Shown piece by piece: positions 43,021 to 56,482 of a stretch of 64,000 nucleotides of DNA. Under the pieces are notes generated by a model. It saw only the letters and a program-made list of their open reading frames with translations. It had not been told where the DNA came from and ran no database searches. This stretch comes from Apostichopus japonicus (lineage: Eukaryota > Echinodermata > Holothuroidea > Aspidochirotida > Stichopodidae). The number at the start of each line of letters is the position of its first letter. The stretch's first letter is position 1. Location of the stretch: assembly GCF_037975245.1 (NCBI RefSeq), contig NC_092573.1:3222501-3286500 (forward strand), given 5' to 3'. The position numbers and the translations under genes are program-made.

Positions 43021-43885
43021 TAATTTATTACAAAATATACGGAACAGAAACCCCATAAAGAAATGAATAATTTACCCACCATTCTACCAAGAACGAAATT
43101 ACAGTACTGGGATTAATCATATGTACATATATCGGTAGTAAATGAATATATATGATAGGATAGCCTGCATCACTATATTATAAAGGCCTAGCAATGTCCA
43201 ATCATGAAAGGGATCAATATATTATGCATATTCACAACTTACATTTACATTTAACAAAAAAAAAGTCATGTTTAGATCATATTATCACAAACGTGTACAA
43301 ATTAATTTCTTTTGAAGAAGTCGAAACACTTCTCTTTACATGTTATTGATAAAAATAAGTTGCTATAACGACACGAGATAACCAATGACTAACAACTTTG
43401 AACCAAGTTCGTCCTCTAATTTTAAGCCAAGTTTTCATATAGTCTCAATTTGTGTGTATCGGTTTCAATCGATAAGTATAAATGTATGTGTGACTTAATT
43501 GTCAAGAATAACTACGAATTAAGCTTTCACATCATAATATGAGCTAACATAACATGTTTTAAACCGTACGTGATATATACATTAAAACACAAAGGCAAAA
43601 TAAAATGAAATGAAACATAAATCAAAATGAGAAACTTTCACGAATACTATCAACAAAAAACCCTGTAATGAAATTGAGAATAGTTCAACTTCCTTGACCG
43701 TTTCCTGGATCGTATGTGAAACTGAAAAAATATGACACAAGTGCAAAAAAATGGTTTTAATCTCGCTATAATTATGAATCTGCATACCATTAAAAAAACA
43801 CGAACTAACGGTTACCTGTGCTGGCTGTCTGATCCTCTATATTTTTGTTTGCTTCCGATTGTGGCGAGAATATTGACCAGCACAG

Positions 43886-43957
43886 CACAAGGCCAGCACA
43901 AGGCCAGCACAAGGCCAGCACAAGGCCAGCACAAGGCCAGCACAAGGCCAGCACACG
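43886..43957 (+). repeat. 11-bp minisatellite (CCAGCACAAGG)n
   Basis: Six to seven near-perfect units about 100 bp beyond the gene C stop codon, so probably in its 3' UTR (as the complement). Confidence 0.92.
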
Positions 43958-44053
43958 GCACATGCAATCAATTAATCACATTTAGTTCCTTCAGAAACAT
44001 TACGAAAATGGCAACTTGGCGTGTTAACCAGCAGCGCCCTGTTTGCAAATGGC

Positions 44054-44640
44054 CTAACCGATAATTTCAATAACTTTAGCAGGTTGAGCTACTACATCCG
44101 GGTTACTATCCACAGTATTTGTCATTCCGAGCTGTACGGAGTAACTCAATGACATATCTACATTACTGCGGCCATTCGACTCCATCGTATTATGGTTACT
44201 AATTACGTTGACGACGTCATTTTCCGGAGCGACGTCGATTGTCTCCTGATGGTTTCTTCTACCCCTCCATGACCTTTTAAATGTCCTTTTGAAACCAAAT
44301 GTTGAACTACCGCGGTCAACTATTTCTTCCTCTCCATTTAAAATCGCTTTCAAACGTGTTATCGATCTCCGGTAACTTTCTTTATTGGATTTATTGATCG
44401 CCATGATCACATTTCCGCGAACGTCCAACCACTCATGCGTCTCCTTAATGTAGGACCCATTCACGGAATGTTCCACTAAATCAGCTCCAAGCAGTTCTTC
44501 ATGTAGAGGAACACGAAGTCCAATCGTCATATCGATAACTTTAAATATAATAAATGACAAAATGGCGGCCCATGCACTAACCACGACTACCACGAGAGAC
44601 TGAACTCCGAGTAATCGAAAACCACCGCCTTTCAGAAGAC
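44054..44640 (-). CDS. Gene C exon 7 (last TM helix, tail, stop)
   Basis: Starts after TAAACAG with GLLKGGGFRLLGVQ. The last helix, HEELLGADLVEH and a tail of about 140 residues follow, ending at TAG (44056-44054). Confidence 0.92.
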
Positions 44641-47600
44641 CTGTTTATAGAGGAGAACATAACAAATAAATATGGTAAGACTGAGTAGGGAAATATTAAA
44701 TAAAGCAGAATCTTGCTGCATATTGGTGGAGGGGTGGGGCGGGGGTGGGGAAAGGAACGATTAAAGGAGAGGAGTGCATTGAGGAGGGAAAGGAGAGAAT
44801 AGAATCTATAGCGTTTAAAAATGCAAAATATATTGCTTTATTGTAAGAAACGGTAAAATATATTGCTTTATTTTAACGAAACTGTACAATATGTAGCAAT
44901 TGTAAGAAACTGTACAATATATTGCTTTATTGTAAGAAACGGTAAAATATATTGCTTTATTTTAACGAAACTGTGATGTAGCAATTGTAAGAAACTGTAC
45001 AATATATTGCTTTATTGTAAGAAACTGTACAATTATTGCTTTATTGTAAGGAACGGTACAATATATTGCTTTATTCTAAGGACCGATATAATTATTGCTT
45101 GATTGTAAGGAACTGTACAATATATTGCTTTATTCTAAGGAACTGTACAATATATTGCTTTATTGTAAGAAACTGTACAATTATTGCTTTATTGTAAGGA
45201 ACGGTACATTATATTGCTTTATTCTAAGGACCGATATAATTATTGCTTGATTGTAAGGAACTGTACAATATATTGCTTTATTCTAATGAACTGTACAATA
45301 TATTGCTTTATTGTAAGAAACTGTACTATATATTGCTTTATAACAAGGAACTGTACGATATATATAGTTTTATTCTAAGGAACTTTACAATATATTGCTT
45401 TACTGTTACAGTAAGGAATTGTGCGAGATATTGTTATTGTAAAGAGCTGTACAATGTGTTGTTATTGTAAGTAACTGTACGATATATTGCTATCGTAAGG
45501 AACTCTATATTACATGGATACTGTGAGAAACAACACAATCTATTTGAGGTAGGAATGAACTGTACAATATATTGCTTTATTGTAAGAAACTGTACTATAT
45601 ATTGCTTTATAACAAGGAACTGTACGATATATTGCTTTATTCTAAGGAACTGTACAATATATTGCTTTACTGTTACAGTAAGGAATTGTGCGAGATATTG
45701 TTATTGTAAAGAGCTGTACAATATGTTGTTATTGTAAGTAACTGTACGATATATTGCTATCGTAAGGAACTCTATATTACATGGATACTGTGAGAAACAA
45801 CACAATCTATTTGAGGTAGGAATGAACTGTACAATATATTGCTTTATTTTAAGGAACCAGTAAGGAACGAACCGATTGTATTTTCTTCATCAATTTTGAA
45901 TGAAAAAAATGATACTTTACTAAACTTATTATTAAGTTTAACTCGCGGGAAAAATCCCCACCAAAGAGAACGATATACGTATTCTTCAAATCTATCTTAA
46001 TTCCCGCGTTTTCAAACCGATAATGTAAATACCTCCAAATCATTCTAACAAAACAACAGTCATAAAACATATGTTGGATTGTTTCCTTGTCAATGCCACA
46101 AAAAGTACACAGTCTATTATCTATGGCAATAATAATATTAAGATATTGATTAGTAGGGATGATCTGTGAAGTATTCTATATTGAATCCACCTTAGCTGTA
46201 CGTCATTTGTATACAAAGAAATGGAACCGAGCAATATAAAGACCAAGAATCCTCTAAAACACTCAGGGTTTCACACCAATTCGAATCAGATTTATGTTTA
46301 AAGTCTGTCGAGTTCAACATTTGTCATAGACAGATTTACAGAACAAGTTACTATCACAAAGTGTGACATTAACAAAACTATTTACTGGATTATCAAGCTA
46401 AATGATCGGTATTTAAAAAGAAATCATTCCACGAGTATCTTATTGCAGCAATTATACCGTAATATTCAAGAAAGTTACACGCAACAGAACAAAATTTAAC
46501 AAAGGGGTCAAAATTATAGAAAGAACCTTACTCATTAATCAAATCATTGATAAAAATAATTCCATTCTGAATCCATACAGGCTTATTATCAATCAAAATA
46601 GAGCTATTGTTCGAAATTGGCTGGTTAAGAATTAAATTATCATTGTTTAAAGAGTCAGGATGGCATAAACTATGAAAGAAACAAAAGGCTGACTGAAACA
46701 CACCTTTCCAGTAAGGATTATGCCCCCTTTTATACATTAATTCAACATAGATATCCAACATTTGGAAAGATATAATCAATTGAAAGATTGACAACTTTGA
46801 AGATAAACATATGCAAAGTTATTATTCCTATTCCTTAATAAACGTGTCACGCAAGTTGTTTTAAGAGCTAATACATTTGTCGAAATATTGATCATATTTA
46901 GCCCACCATCTGAATAAATTACAAGAGTACACACTACTCCTATACTCTCCACTGACTCTAAATAATCTCAAGAAGGTTGGATTAAAATACTCTCTACTGA
47001 CTCTACTGACTCTAAAATACTCTCTACTGACTCTTAATAAGGTCAAGAAGGTTGGATTAAAATATGCTGGTATATTTTATGCGACTATACGTACTTATAA
47101 GACTTCGTGGTTTATTATTAGTGGGATTCTATGCATAACTCTGTAATAACTAATATTTAATGCACTCAACAATATAAGGGCCGGGGTTGATTTAACTAAC
47201 TGGTATAATTGTCAACACTGATATACAAATATCACGTTATATAGTTTGTAAAGCTATGTAATATTTGTTCAAACCACAAACAACCTGCCATAGGGAACTA
47301 TATTTAAACGAAAGTTGAAATGAAATGGAATGGAATTATTGGAGAAACGGGGTCCGAATCCGTGGTCTTTAGGAATAAAAGTCATAACGTTTTTATGACG
47401 TCATAATAACGTCACGACAAAGTCTACAGAATAAGCAACGTTGTAGCATCCGTGTAGCTTTCATAATTGTTATAATGTGTTATATTAATTTATGATGATA
47501 TTAACCAGACCAATGGTGGGTTGGGTGTTGATTAAATATAACTAATCATTAGGCAGGTATATCTCAATGGATAATTTACGGCAACCCAGAACGACACATG

Positions 47601-50600
47601 TACAAATATCTGTCAACTAAATGGAGAGAGAATATGAGGTGGGGTGGGGGATGCATGGCCATAACTTACCGTTGTATTTAAGAAGGTTTTCTAACTCGTC
47701 AGTTTCGCCAAAGAATCCAACTGCCAGCATCCCCCATACAGCGGCGACAAGATGAACTGGAACCACACCTACTGGGTCATCGATTTTCAGTTTTTCTATG
47801 ACTGGAATACTAAGGCACGCTAGAAAACCTCCAATCGACCCCATTACTAGAGACTCCCAAGGTTTTGCTAAGGCACAGTAAGCTTCAATAAAACGAGAGA
47901 TGACGTGAAAAAAAGTTTGATTTTTTTGTTGACAAATCTTAAAAATAAAAACAGAACACTTAAACTCTCAATATAGCCTCATCATGTTTTTTTTTCATTG
48001 GAAGAATAAATGGGTGTTACATATCAATACCATGAATTGACTGTATATCGTTTGAAGCCTGTTTGTTTAGCTGTAGTCATGGCGATATGTTAAGTGGAAG
48101 AATCTAAGTGGAATATATCAATGGAAACAATGGGTGGATTTCTTGCAATTCATATAATTGTAAGTGTACTTTAGAAGTTTATACTTCAAACATCAGAGTG
48201 TTTCATTTTTCATTTAGTGCAACAATCATTTACGAAATACCTCTTACCAAACAGCACATTAGACTTATGTCCTTGCTTGTTATGTGAAATGTACGAACGT
48301 AACACAATACATATGACAAGTAAAGGAAACAAGCAGAAGTCATGCGGCACTTAAAATTTCCCAGTTGATGACATCATCTTAGGTTAACAAAAATAATAAG
48401 CAATTAATGAATTTCATTCCATTCTTACAAAGTTTCGTCACCTAGAAACTTTTCTCCATGCTAGTATTAATGACACGTTTAAGGCCTCAAAAACGACTTT
48501 GAAAAATATTTGAAATGATACCTTAACAATAGTCAAGATATATATCACAGAGTTATGAATTTCAAATATGTGATAGCATATCGTAAAATTACAAACCAGA
48601 AAGTCGTTTTAAATATTAAGTTAGGTCGCAGGTATGTACAGCACCACACCCTACCACCATCCCACGAAATGACCATAGAGTGTCATAAATATGTAAATCA
48701 TATTACATTATAAAGCTCGCTACTTTCCACTGCGATTGTTATCAATAGTCGCGATGACTGATGACAGGTCCAAACGGTTATTATCCCGCGATGGATACTA
48801 TAATGACTAAAACATATTTAACGGTCATTTATCAATAGAAAGTACACTTGGCAAATGACAATTTTCCCCTCACTGTAGCAGACCATTAACTCAGGGCTAT
48901 AGCCGACTGCTACATTAGCTGAACCAGGACGTTCTTTTCTTTTACGGTATCTTTGGGATGTAATTTAAAAGTCACCAGACCAAAATAATTAGCTAGCGAG
49001 TGATGTATGAAAATCAACATCAGTATATAGACTAGTCCTGAAATGAAGCTGTATTAAATAAGTATAGAGATTCATATAGGCCTACGTCTGTGTGCATATT
49101 GGATGTGTTAAGTGTATATGTATCACCTATGTTGCATTAATATTCTTGTTACGTTCAGGTCTACACCCATAGCTAACGGAGTTTAGACACATATGTCATT
49201 TACTTACCTGTTATCGAGACTAAGGCACCAAGAATCCCGTTAATGATATATGTCACATCAAATTTTCTCTTTTTGGTGACGTAGCTGTGAAGAAAATGCA
49301 AAAGATATCCACATTCGTAACTCAAATGACATTTGCTCACACAGGTCCATTTATCATCCAATTTAAAAAAAAAAGGTAACTCATCTTTTTTTTAGAAAAG
49401 CAAATATAATTAATGGTTTTAGATTTCGTATTGTGATGCCTCTTTATTGAAAGATAAACGAAAAAGACTTGATGGAGTCGTTGGAAGCTATAAAAAAGAT
49501 GTAAATTTATAATACAACTTAAATCGGAAAAAATTGATCGTTTTAACTTCGGCAGCCCATGCAGACATCCCACATATTCGAATAGCTCATATACCTATAA
49601 AATGAAAACACTATATCTTCATCTGCTTCCAAGAAGTTTTTTAAAGCTTATTATTTATCTGTATTTTCTATTCGGTGTATAGTTCTAACATGCCATGAAA
49701 TCACCGGGGTTCCGAACACATCAGTAAAGAATGTTTTAACACATGAAAAGTTGCAATCATTTCCAACTTCGTCCATTTTGTATGCAAATTTAGCTTTTAT
49801 TGACAAGTGCTGTTACGGGACAAGCTGTGAGGTGATGTTTGGAATCATCAGTCTAATTTCTGAAGATTGATACCTTCTTTAGGTGTTCATTAGGAATTGC
49901 TAAGCTTACATAATAAGAAGGTTACTTTTGTGATCAAATATTTGCTTTACGTTACAAACAGGACAAGAATCCCTGAATTTTTAAATGCAAATCTTTAATA
50001 AATTATTCATTTACCTCAGCACAATTGCGGTAATGCCACCTCCAACGGATGCAAGAATGGTAGCGACTGCGGATCTGAAAAACAGAAAACAATCAATCAA
50101 TCAATCAATCAATATGGCAGTCAATCCATCATCATAGTGATACAGTCATCCACCCACCCAACTATCAATCAACAAAGTATAGCAATCAACAAATCAGTCA
50201 GCCAATCATCTATCCATAGATTCACACACACACACATCCACCTCTCAATCAATCAATTAACCAATCAATCAATATGGCAGTCAATCCATCATCATAATTC
50301 ATTGATTCAGTCATCCACCCACCCAAGTATCAATCAATAAAGTATAGCAATCAACAAATCAGTCAGCCAATCATCTATCCATAGATTCACACACACACAC
50401 ATCCACCTCTCAATCAATCAATTAACCAATCAATCAATATGGCAGTCAATCCATCATCATAATTCATTGATTCAGTCATCCACCCACCCAACTATCAATC
50501 AATAAAGTATAGCAATCAACAAATCAGTCAGCCAATCATCTATCCATAGATTCACACACACACACACTCCACCTCTCAATCAATCAATAAATCAATCAAT

Positions 50601-53600
50601 CAATATGGCAGTCAATCCATCATCATAATTCATTGATTCAGTCATCCACCCACCCAACTATCAATCAATAAAGTATAGCAATCAACAAATCAGTCAGCCA
50701 ATCATCTATCCATAGATTCACACACACACACACTCCACCTCTCAATCAATCAATAAATCAATCAATCAATATGGCAGTCAATCCATCATCATAATTCATT
50801 GATTCAGTCATCCACCCGCCCTACTATCAATCAATCAAGTATAGCAATCAAAAAAATCAGACAGCCAATCATCTGTTCATTGATTCAGTCACACGCACAC
50901 ACTCCACCTCTCAATCAATCAATAAATCAATCAATTAACCAATCAATTAATATGGCAATTAATCCATCATCATAAGTCATTGATACAGTCATTCACCCAC
51001 ATGCCTGTATTTAAATCATGTCTCCTATACACATTTTTCATGGTTAGATACTCATGAGAGGGTGGATTCTCCAGGGAATTACCCCCATCCCCTGTGGAGC
51101 TTCCGCTTCCTCTGTCTGATTTTGCAATGGAACTCAATTAATATACGTTCTTGTATGATAATCCAGAAATCTATATAAAACCACGTTCTTTGATTGTTAT
51201 TTAAATCATTATATATGAAAGTAAAATATGCTCACCTTGTTGCTAACACCCATTTGTTATTAGCAATACCATACGTACTTCCACAGTTGAACCCCAACCA
51301 ACCCCACCTAAACAAAATGCAAAATAGAGTTGAATAAAACATGTGAATACACTTAAGTTTACTATAGTATCGTATAGGAAATAAATAGTAACCAATAACA
51401 ACAAAAGTGCATAAGCCGAGTCTCACTTAGCCTGCATGGTGTTCATGTGATGCATTATTAATAATAAAAAAAAAGGAACATGTAATATGCAGAATTTTTA
51501 AAACGGGGCACTTCTCACAAAGGGAGCATTATTATACTTAACGGAGCGCCATGATGTAGTATATAAACATTTAAATATATATATATATATATTATATATA
51601 TTTATATATTTACGGGGTGCACTAAACAAGGTCATATCCTGATTTTAAGTAGCTAATGATATTTTCGAGGGGGTCGGTTGGGAGGGGGAGGGGCGGGGCA
51701 TGCACAGCGGAAGGGAGATCATGGTATTACACTTGTATTCGTCTCATTTTCTACCCCTTTCGAAGATAGAAATATCTACTTACCACAACATGAAAAGACC
51801 AAGAACAGCGTTGGTTGGTGAACCCATTTCACTGACTAAACCTTTCTCATCTGAGTCAAAACGACCTGTCCTGGGACCTAGCATAATGGTTGCTACTAAT
51901 CCGGTCACTCCACCGACAAGATGGACTGTTGAAGCTCCTATACAAAAAAAAAAAAATAGTCAAGTCTTACTTTGAAACACTATTCAACGTTAAAGGCTAT
52001 GAGAATTGGTCCTACATTTATAAATTGTTAGAAAATTGGTAAAAGTGTCAAAAATACTCCCCTGGAGGTACCGATTTATCCCCAGACACAAGGGTGGGGG
52101 GGGGGGTGAGTTGCAGGGGTTCAACATTAAATGGCCAAGAGAGCGATAAATGTTCTTAGTGTGGCAGGAAATTGCTTGTTGAAGTTAGAACATGAGTGAC
52201 CAATATTGGACTTTTTAGCATATTGGCGTTGGGGTAGGGGGGGGGGTGGGGATTTGTGGGAGGGGGAGAGGGATACTGATGACCTTTAAAGATGCTTTTC
52301 ATATTAATGTGATACAATGCTCTGGTAACTTATACGAATGTTGAAGAAAACCTTCAACGTTCTGCGCTTTATGTCTTCAGCTTTGCTAACCTACGAATAG
52401 GCTTTCAACACTGCAGACGCTATTCCATTGGTTCAAAAGCAGTGAAGGAGGACGTATAGGCTGGCTCGGAGTTCTTGTCACCAATCTAGCAATATTATAC
52501 CGTTCCACCCCCCCCCCCCGTGAAGGGGAGAGGGGGAAAACGGTTGGGTGGGTAATATGTAAGTACATAATGATGGAGCAAATAATGATTACGCCATTGT
52601 TCTTAGATGCCTTTAAACTTATGCTTTAACTTGTTATACAAGACAGGGACAAATACAAAAAGTGCATTGAACCTGACTGATTTAACGTAGAGTGTCTTTC
52701 TTACACTGTGTTTTTATTGTATTGTACACCGTCATTGCGTTCATTTGTGTATATATCTCTTAAGTAGGGATTGCAGAAGACATGACAACAATTATGGTAA
52801 GCTCTTGAAAATACGATGTGATCCGATTCTAGAAACTGAATGTAGACAAATTCGATACGCAGACTAAAAGACGGTTTAATGCTTCATATTGTGACCCTTA
52901 ACTTTTCGCATAATGGCATGTAGGCATAATAGTATTGAAATAAAGTGAATTAGCCAGAACGTATGTTGAGAACGTAACCAGCTACTTTGATGAGACCAGA
53001 GAGAATACATTAATCGGCTACCCGTCTATTTCTACTTCTTACCTACACTTTTACAGACCTTACAAGCCGATTTTCACAGAGATTACAATACCTACTATAA
53101 ATCTTAAAGTTTTGTAACCACAGTAAATATTGGATTGTGCTCAGGACAAATCTGATAAATCGGTAGCATGTGCTAATAGGTTTACATTAAGAAACTGAGG
53201 ATAAGTGTAATCCCAACAAGTCCCAACAACTGGATTTTTTTTTGGAATTACACATATCCTGAGTTCTTACTATAATCCTAATGTAGCACCTGCTAATTAT
53301 TTTTAAAGAGATCACTTTGTCACGTTTTGCCCGCATAAGAAGTATTTAACTTAAAAATGCCAGTCATGACGTTCTTCAGTGTAACTATGACGTCAGTGAA
53401 ACCGACGAATCAAGTGTAGGGTGAGAAGTTACAAAGAAAGAAAGTCAAAATTATAAGGTTAAACAGTTTTAGGCTATAGAATCGTTACCATGGGAACACG
53501 GAGTAACCCGACTTAACTGACTAGGCATGCAATAATATGACACGTAAATGGTCCCGCCCGAATTTGTTTCTCGGGTTATTTGGTGATCTATACCAGCCTA

Positions 53601-55356
53601 GGTCGTAACCGCCAAATTCCACAGAGTAACTAAAACAATAGGGAAGTAATGGAAAAGAAGACATGCATTTGCGTCTGCTTGAGTTTACAAACGGTGATAC
53701 GTAAAACAGCATGCAGGTATCGTAACGGAAAATACAACGATACATAAAGATAATCAGTTGACCATGTTAAAAATATATTTTTGTCCTCCATATATTCTAC
53801 GTAATATACAAGATGTCACGTACAAGATCTTTCGGTGACCGTAGCTTTCTGAATGCTGCACCACGTTTATGGAACTCCCTCCCGGTTGAACATAGGGGTT
53901 TATATTATATTATTCATTTCAGGCGTTGTCTTAAAACTGTTCTTTTCTCTCAACTCTATTAGTTTTTGCACCTTTCAACACCCGTAAAGCGTATTGAACA
54001 ACATTTGTTGGAGTCCGCGCTATATAAGACTAGTTATTATTATTTTAGGTAGAATTTTAGCGGTGATGTGTCATTGCTCAAAAAAAAAAAAGAAAAAAAA
54101 AAGAGAAAAAGGTACATATATAATCAAGAGCTACTTTAGTGTTTCCATATAACTATTCAAAGTTATTAAGATATTCAATATATCATATTTGTTATAATTA
54201 TAAAACGTGGAACCCCCCTACTAAATCATTCCAAAAATTGCGTATCTTATAAAAAGCTTCCAAGACTGTCATATATGCAGTTTGTTAAAACATTAATGAC
54301 TGATGGAAAGATTTTTTTTGAGAATCAAGTTTGTGTATCACAATTTGTTGCCGGTTGGTATACGAAATATTTCAAAGACGAAGCATAGCCGACTAATGGT
54401 AGGAAATAAATTTTTTTATGGAAACTTGAAGAAAATGTTTTCGATTTGGTTCTGTTAAACACAAGGGGTAGTTAAAGTTCCTAAGCAGGATACGCTAATG
54501 TCTTTTCTACATGAAATCAGTTTATTCATCCCACAATGTCATCTTGTAACATTTTGCTAAGAAATTTGTGGCTGCATTGCAAGACAGTTCGTACAAAATT
54601 TGCAGCCTAAGTGATGAATGTAGTTGGTCAAGCAGAGTAACGAATCGTTCAACATAAGTAACAGGAAGGATAGGCTTATGCTATCGATATATAGTTGTTT
54701 ATACATTGCAATACCTTTAATATACGAAACTTACCAGCAATATCTAGGACCCCTAGTTCGTGAAACCAGCTTTTCTCAGTTCTCCACATCCAATGTGATG
54801 GGAAACAGTAAACAAGCGTATTGAAAATGGAAAAAATAATGTAAGCTTCAAGTTTAGTTCTTTCGGCCATTGATCCACTAACGATAGTCGTAGCGGTCGT
54901 AGCGAACGAAGTTTGGAAAAAGAATAGTGCAAAGACGTGACCGTCTTCGCCGCCGCCTTTATCTGAATCCAGAAAGAAATTTGTCAAGCCCATAAATTGA
55001 TTAGATTTACCTTCGACCCAAACACTGAAACCAAATCCTACCATCCAATAACTTAGTCCACCAAATAAGACATCCACTGCGTTTTTAATCATGATGTTGA
55101 CTTCATTTTTATCAGAAACACTCCCTGATTCTAGTAATCCGAATCCAGATTGCATTGTGAATATAATGAACGCGCTGGTTAGTATCCATGTAGCGTCATC
55201 CCATTGAATCTGCTCAAAACCACCGATATTAGTTTTATCTTCTTCAAAGTTTCCAGTTAGCTCATCTGCTTTGGTCAATGTGAATCCTTCCCCTCTGGCA
55301 CTGACGCGTGAAACATCCGTAACATTTTGGATCATGTTTGTAAGCGTTGCCGCCAT
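44054..55356 (-). CDS. AMT1-like: Gene C: AMT1-type ammonium transporter, 7 exons, 594 aa
   Basis: Membrane ammonium transporter/channel. Coding exons in transcript order are 55356-54735, 51937-51784, 51307-51236, 50074-50015, 49284-49208, 47882-47670 and 44640-44054. Total 1785 nt in phase, all introns GT-AG. The ATG has a good context (AACATGG) and an in-frame TAA nine bases upstream. Seen in the protein: sequon N11; TM1 WDDATWILTSAF; TIVSGSMAERTKLEAY; FPSHWMWRT; D205 (LDIAG); first pore His H213; second H372 (VVPVHLVAAVWGM). The C-terminal block VPLHEELLGADLVEH is followed by an Arg-rich segment and a tail ending EIIG. Every intron position matches gene B, so B and C come from a tandem duplication. 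The tail lacks an exact TQT; SVQL sits at about the same place. Introns hold a 166-bp array, a 28-30-bp array and LINE fragments. Confidence 0.94.
44807..45850 (+). repeat. 28-30-bp minisatellite with a higher-order duplication
   Basis: About 35 units of ACTGTACAATATATTGCTTT(ATTGTAAGGA) in gene C intron 6. Within it, a roughly 270-bp block ending CTATTTGAGGTAGGAATG occurs twice (to about 45555 and about 45825). Confidence 0.92.
45850..46800 (-). pseudogene. Degenerate LINE fragment (reverse transcriptase C-terminal region)
   Basis: Minus-strand frames read, in order, NPYWKGVFQS..FCFFHSLCHPDSL, ILIDNKPVWIQNGIIFINDL, a stop at 46530-46528 with continuation GSFYNFDPFVKF..NFLEYYG, then CTFCGIDKETIQHMFYDC and ..W...LKNTYIVLFG. 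This order, with its Cys-His zinc-finger-like C..C....H...C block, is typical of the end of non-LTR retrotransposon ORF2. The in-frame stop and a frame change show it is dead. It lies in gene C intron 6, sense to the gene. Confidence 0.75.
47670..47882 (-). CDS. Gene C exon 6 (second pore His)
   Basis: A 213-nt exon between TTGAAG and GTAAGT encoding YCALAKPWESLVMG and DDPVGVVPVHLVAAVWGM with H372. Confidence 0.92.
49208..49284 (-). CDS. Gene C exon 5
   Basis: A 77-nt exon between TTCACAG and GTAAGT encoding YVTKKRKFDVTYIINGILG and following residues. Confidence 0.9.
50015..50074 (-). CDS. Gene C exon 4
   Basis: A 60-nt exon between TTTCAG and GTAAAT encoding SAVATILASVGGGITAIVL. Confidence 0.9.
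50084..51000 (+). repeat. Tandem array of about 166-bp units (CAATCAAT-rich)
   Basis: AATATGGCAGTCAATCCATC recurs at 50111, 50271, 50436, 50602 and 50768 (diverged at 50949), a period of 160-166 bp. Each unit itself contains CAAT and CA simple repeats. It lies in gene C intron 3, starting about 10 bp beyond the exon 4 acceptor. Confidence 0.93.
51236..51307 (-). CDS. Gene C exon 3
   Basis: A 72-nt exon between TTTAG and GTGAGC encoding WGWLGFNCGSTYGIANNKW and following residues. Confidence 0.92.
51575..51618. repeat. (AT)n microsatellite
   Basis: Interrupted TA run in gene C intron 2. Confidence 0.9.
51784..51937 (-). CDS. Gene C exon 2 (first pore His)
   Basis: A 154-nt exon after GTATAG encoding ASTVHLVGGVTGLVATIMLG and PTNAVLGLFML, ending TG|GTAAGT. 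It is six nt longer than in gene B, owing to two extra codons in the DSDEKG loop. Confidence 0.92.
53067..53310. repeat. Foldback (palindromic) repeat F, copy 3 (eroded)
   Basis: The left arm is well kept (GATTACAATACCTACTATAA, GATAAATCGGTAGCATGTGC); the right arm loses similarity after about 53310. It lies in gene C intron 1. Confidence 0.8.
53806..54055 (+). mobile_element. LINE 3' terminus (CR1/L2-like), truncated
   Basis: A frame reads SRTRSFGDRSFLNAAPRLWN, then SLPVE, and ends with LKTVLFSQLY and TAG at 53960-53962. This is the usual ORF2 end of CR1/L2-type LINEs. It is followed by a 3' tail GCGCTATATAAGACTAGTTATTATTATT. Everything 5' of this is missing. It lies in gene C intron 1, antisense to the gene. 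Confidence 0.75.
54735..55356 (-). CDS. Gene C exon 1
   Basis: Residues 1-207 plus one base. It carries a 50-residue N-terminal extension, TM1, the AMT signature and pore D205. Ends GCTG|GTAAGT. Confidence 0.93.
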
Positions 55357-56482
55357 GTTGTCTTATCCCCAACGATGTTGAAGTATGTTTCTTACTGCGC
55401 ATCACAAAACCAGCAATGTCCTACGTTAAGACACAGAGTTACAAAACTACGGTATAGGCTATACCATCAACAAGTTTACGTCGATATCGGTATATCACAA
55501 CACTGGGTAATAATTCCATATCAGCTGTCATACCCTGCGGTACTGATATGGCCAAACTTGAAACACATCTCTTTGCAATAATTACATGTCCAGGTATTAT
55601 CAAGTTGAGCTGACATAAATGCAACTACTTGCACGTAAAATAAAACGAAAAAAAGAAACATAACTAGTGAAACAAAAATATAACACAAACAGAAATAAAT
55701 GCCGGTTATAGAGTGATTGGAATGTCGAATACTGTTGATATCACTACCATGTATATTTGCTCAACATTAAATTAAAGGAAATATTAATAATGTCTGCTTC
55801 TTTGTTCGAATGTGTACTTCTTTGTTATTTGGTTGACGAAGATGTGAGATTGAAATATAGATGTCGAAGTTCTTGATTCACTTTTCTGATTAATTGACTG
55901 GTCTTTAAATCTAAAGTCTCTAAAGTCTTATTAATAACGTTAAATGAAAAAAAAATGAAGATCAAGTAAAAAGGCATAAAGGATGCAATATAATTAAATT
56001 AATCATTTTGAGACTGAAAAATAACAAATGACAGCGTTAATAATTTAGTAAATAATCTTCGGTATATGAGGAATTACTGGTGTAATTTGGAGCAGAACGA
56101 GCGAAGTTTAGATTTGGAAACAGTGTGCATTAATCAAGTATCCTAACAGCAAAGATTTGTGCTACTCGGTTTTAACAGCGGAATAATATATGTTATCATA
56201 CATTACTAATGCAGTACACATCAGTGTGTACAATAATGAATGAAAGTATACATTTTAATCATATATCCATTTGATTTTAGTCTTAATGCACTCATTAAGA
56301 CTAGTGATTAATTTGATTTTTTAATGTCGTGAGTATCGATTACGGTAATTGTCTTGAAAATATGCTCTTTGTGACGTCATCAGTTATATTCATGTCAGGA
56401 GAATGCACAGTTTTGTCAGTGAAATGATGTTTAACGTAAATGATTACTGCAGAAACGTTACATATAATACATTCCGTTACGA

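Noticed and set aside
45184-45737. CTIYCFI..-type frames
   Set aside because: Direct translation of the 28-30-bp minisatellite.
50084-51000. CRISPR-like array
   Set aside because: Units are contiguous and whole-unit similar with no unique spacers, and the context is a eukaryotic intron.
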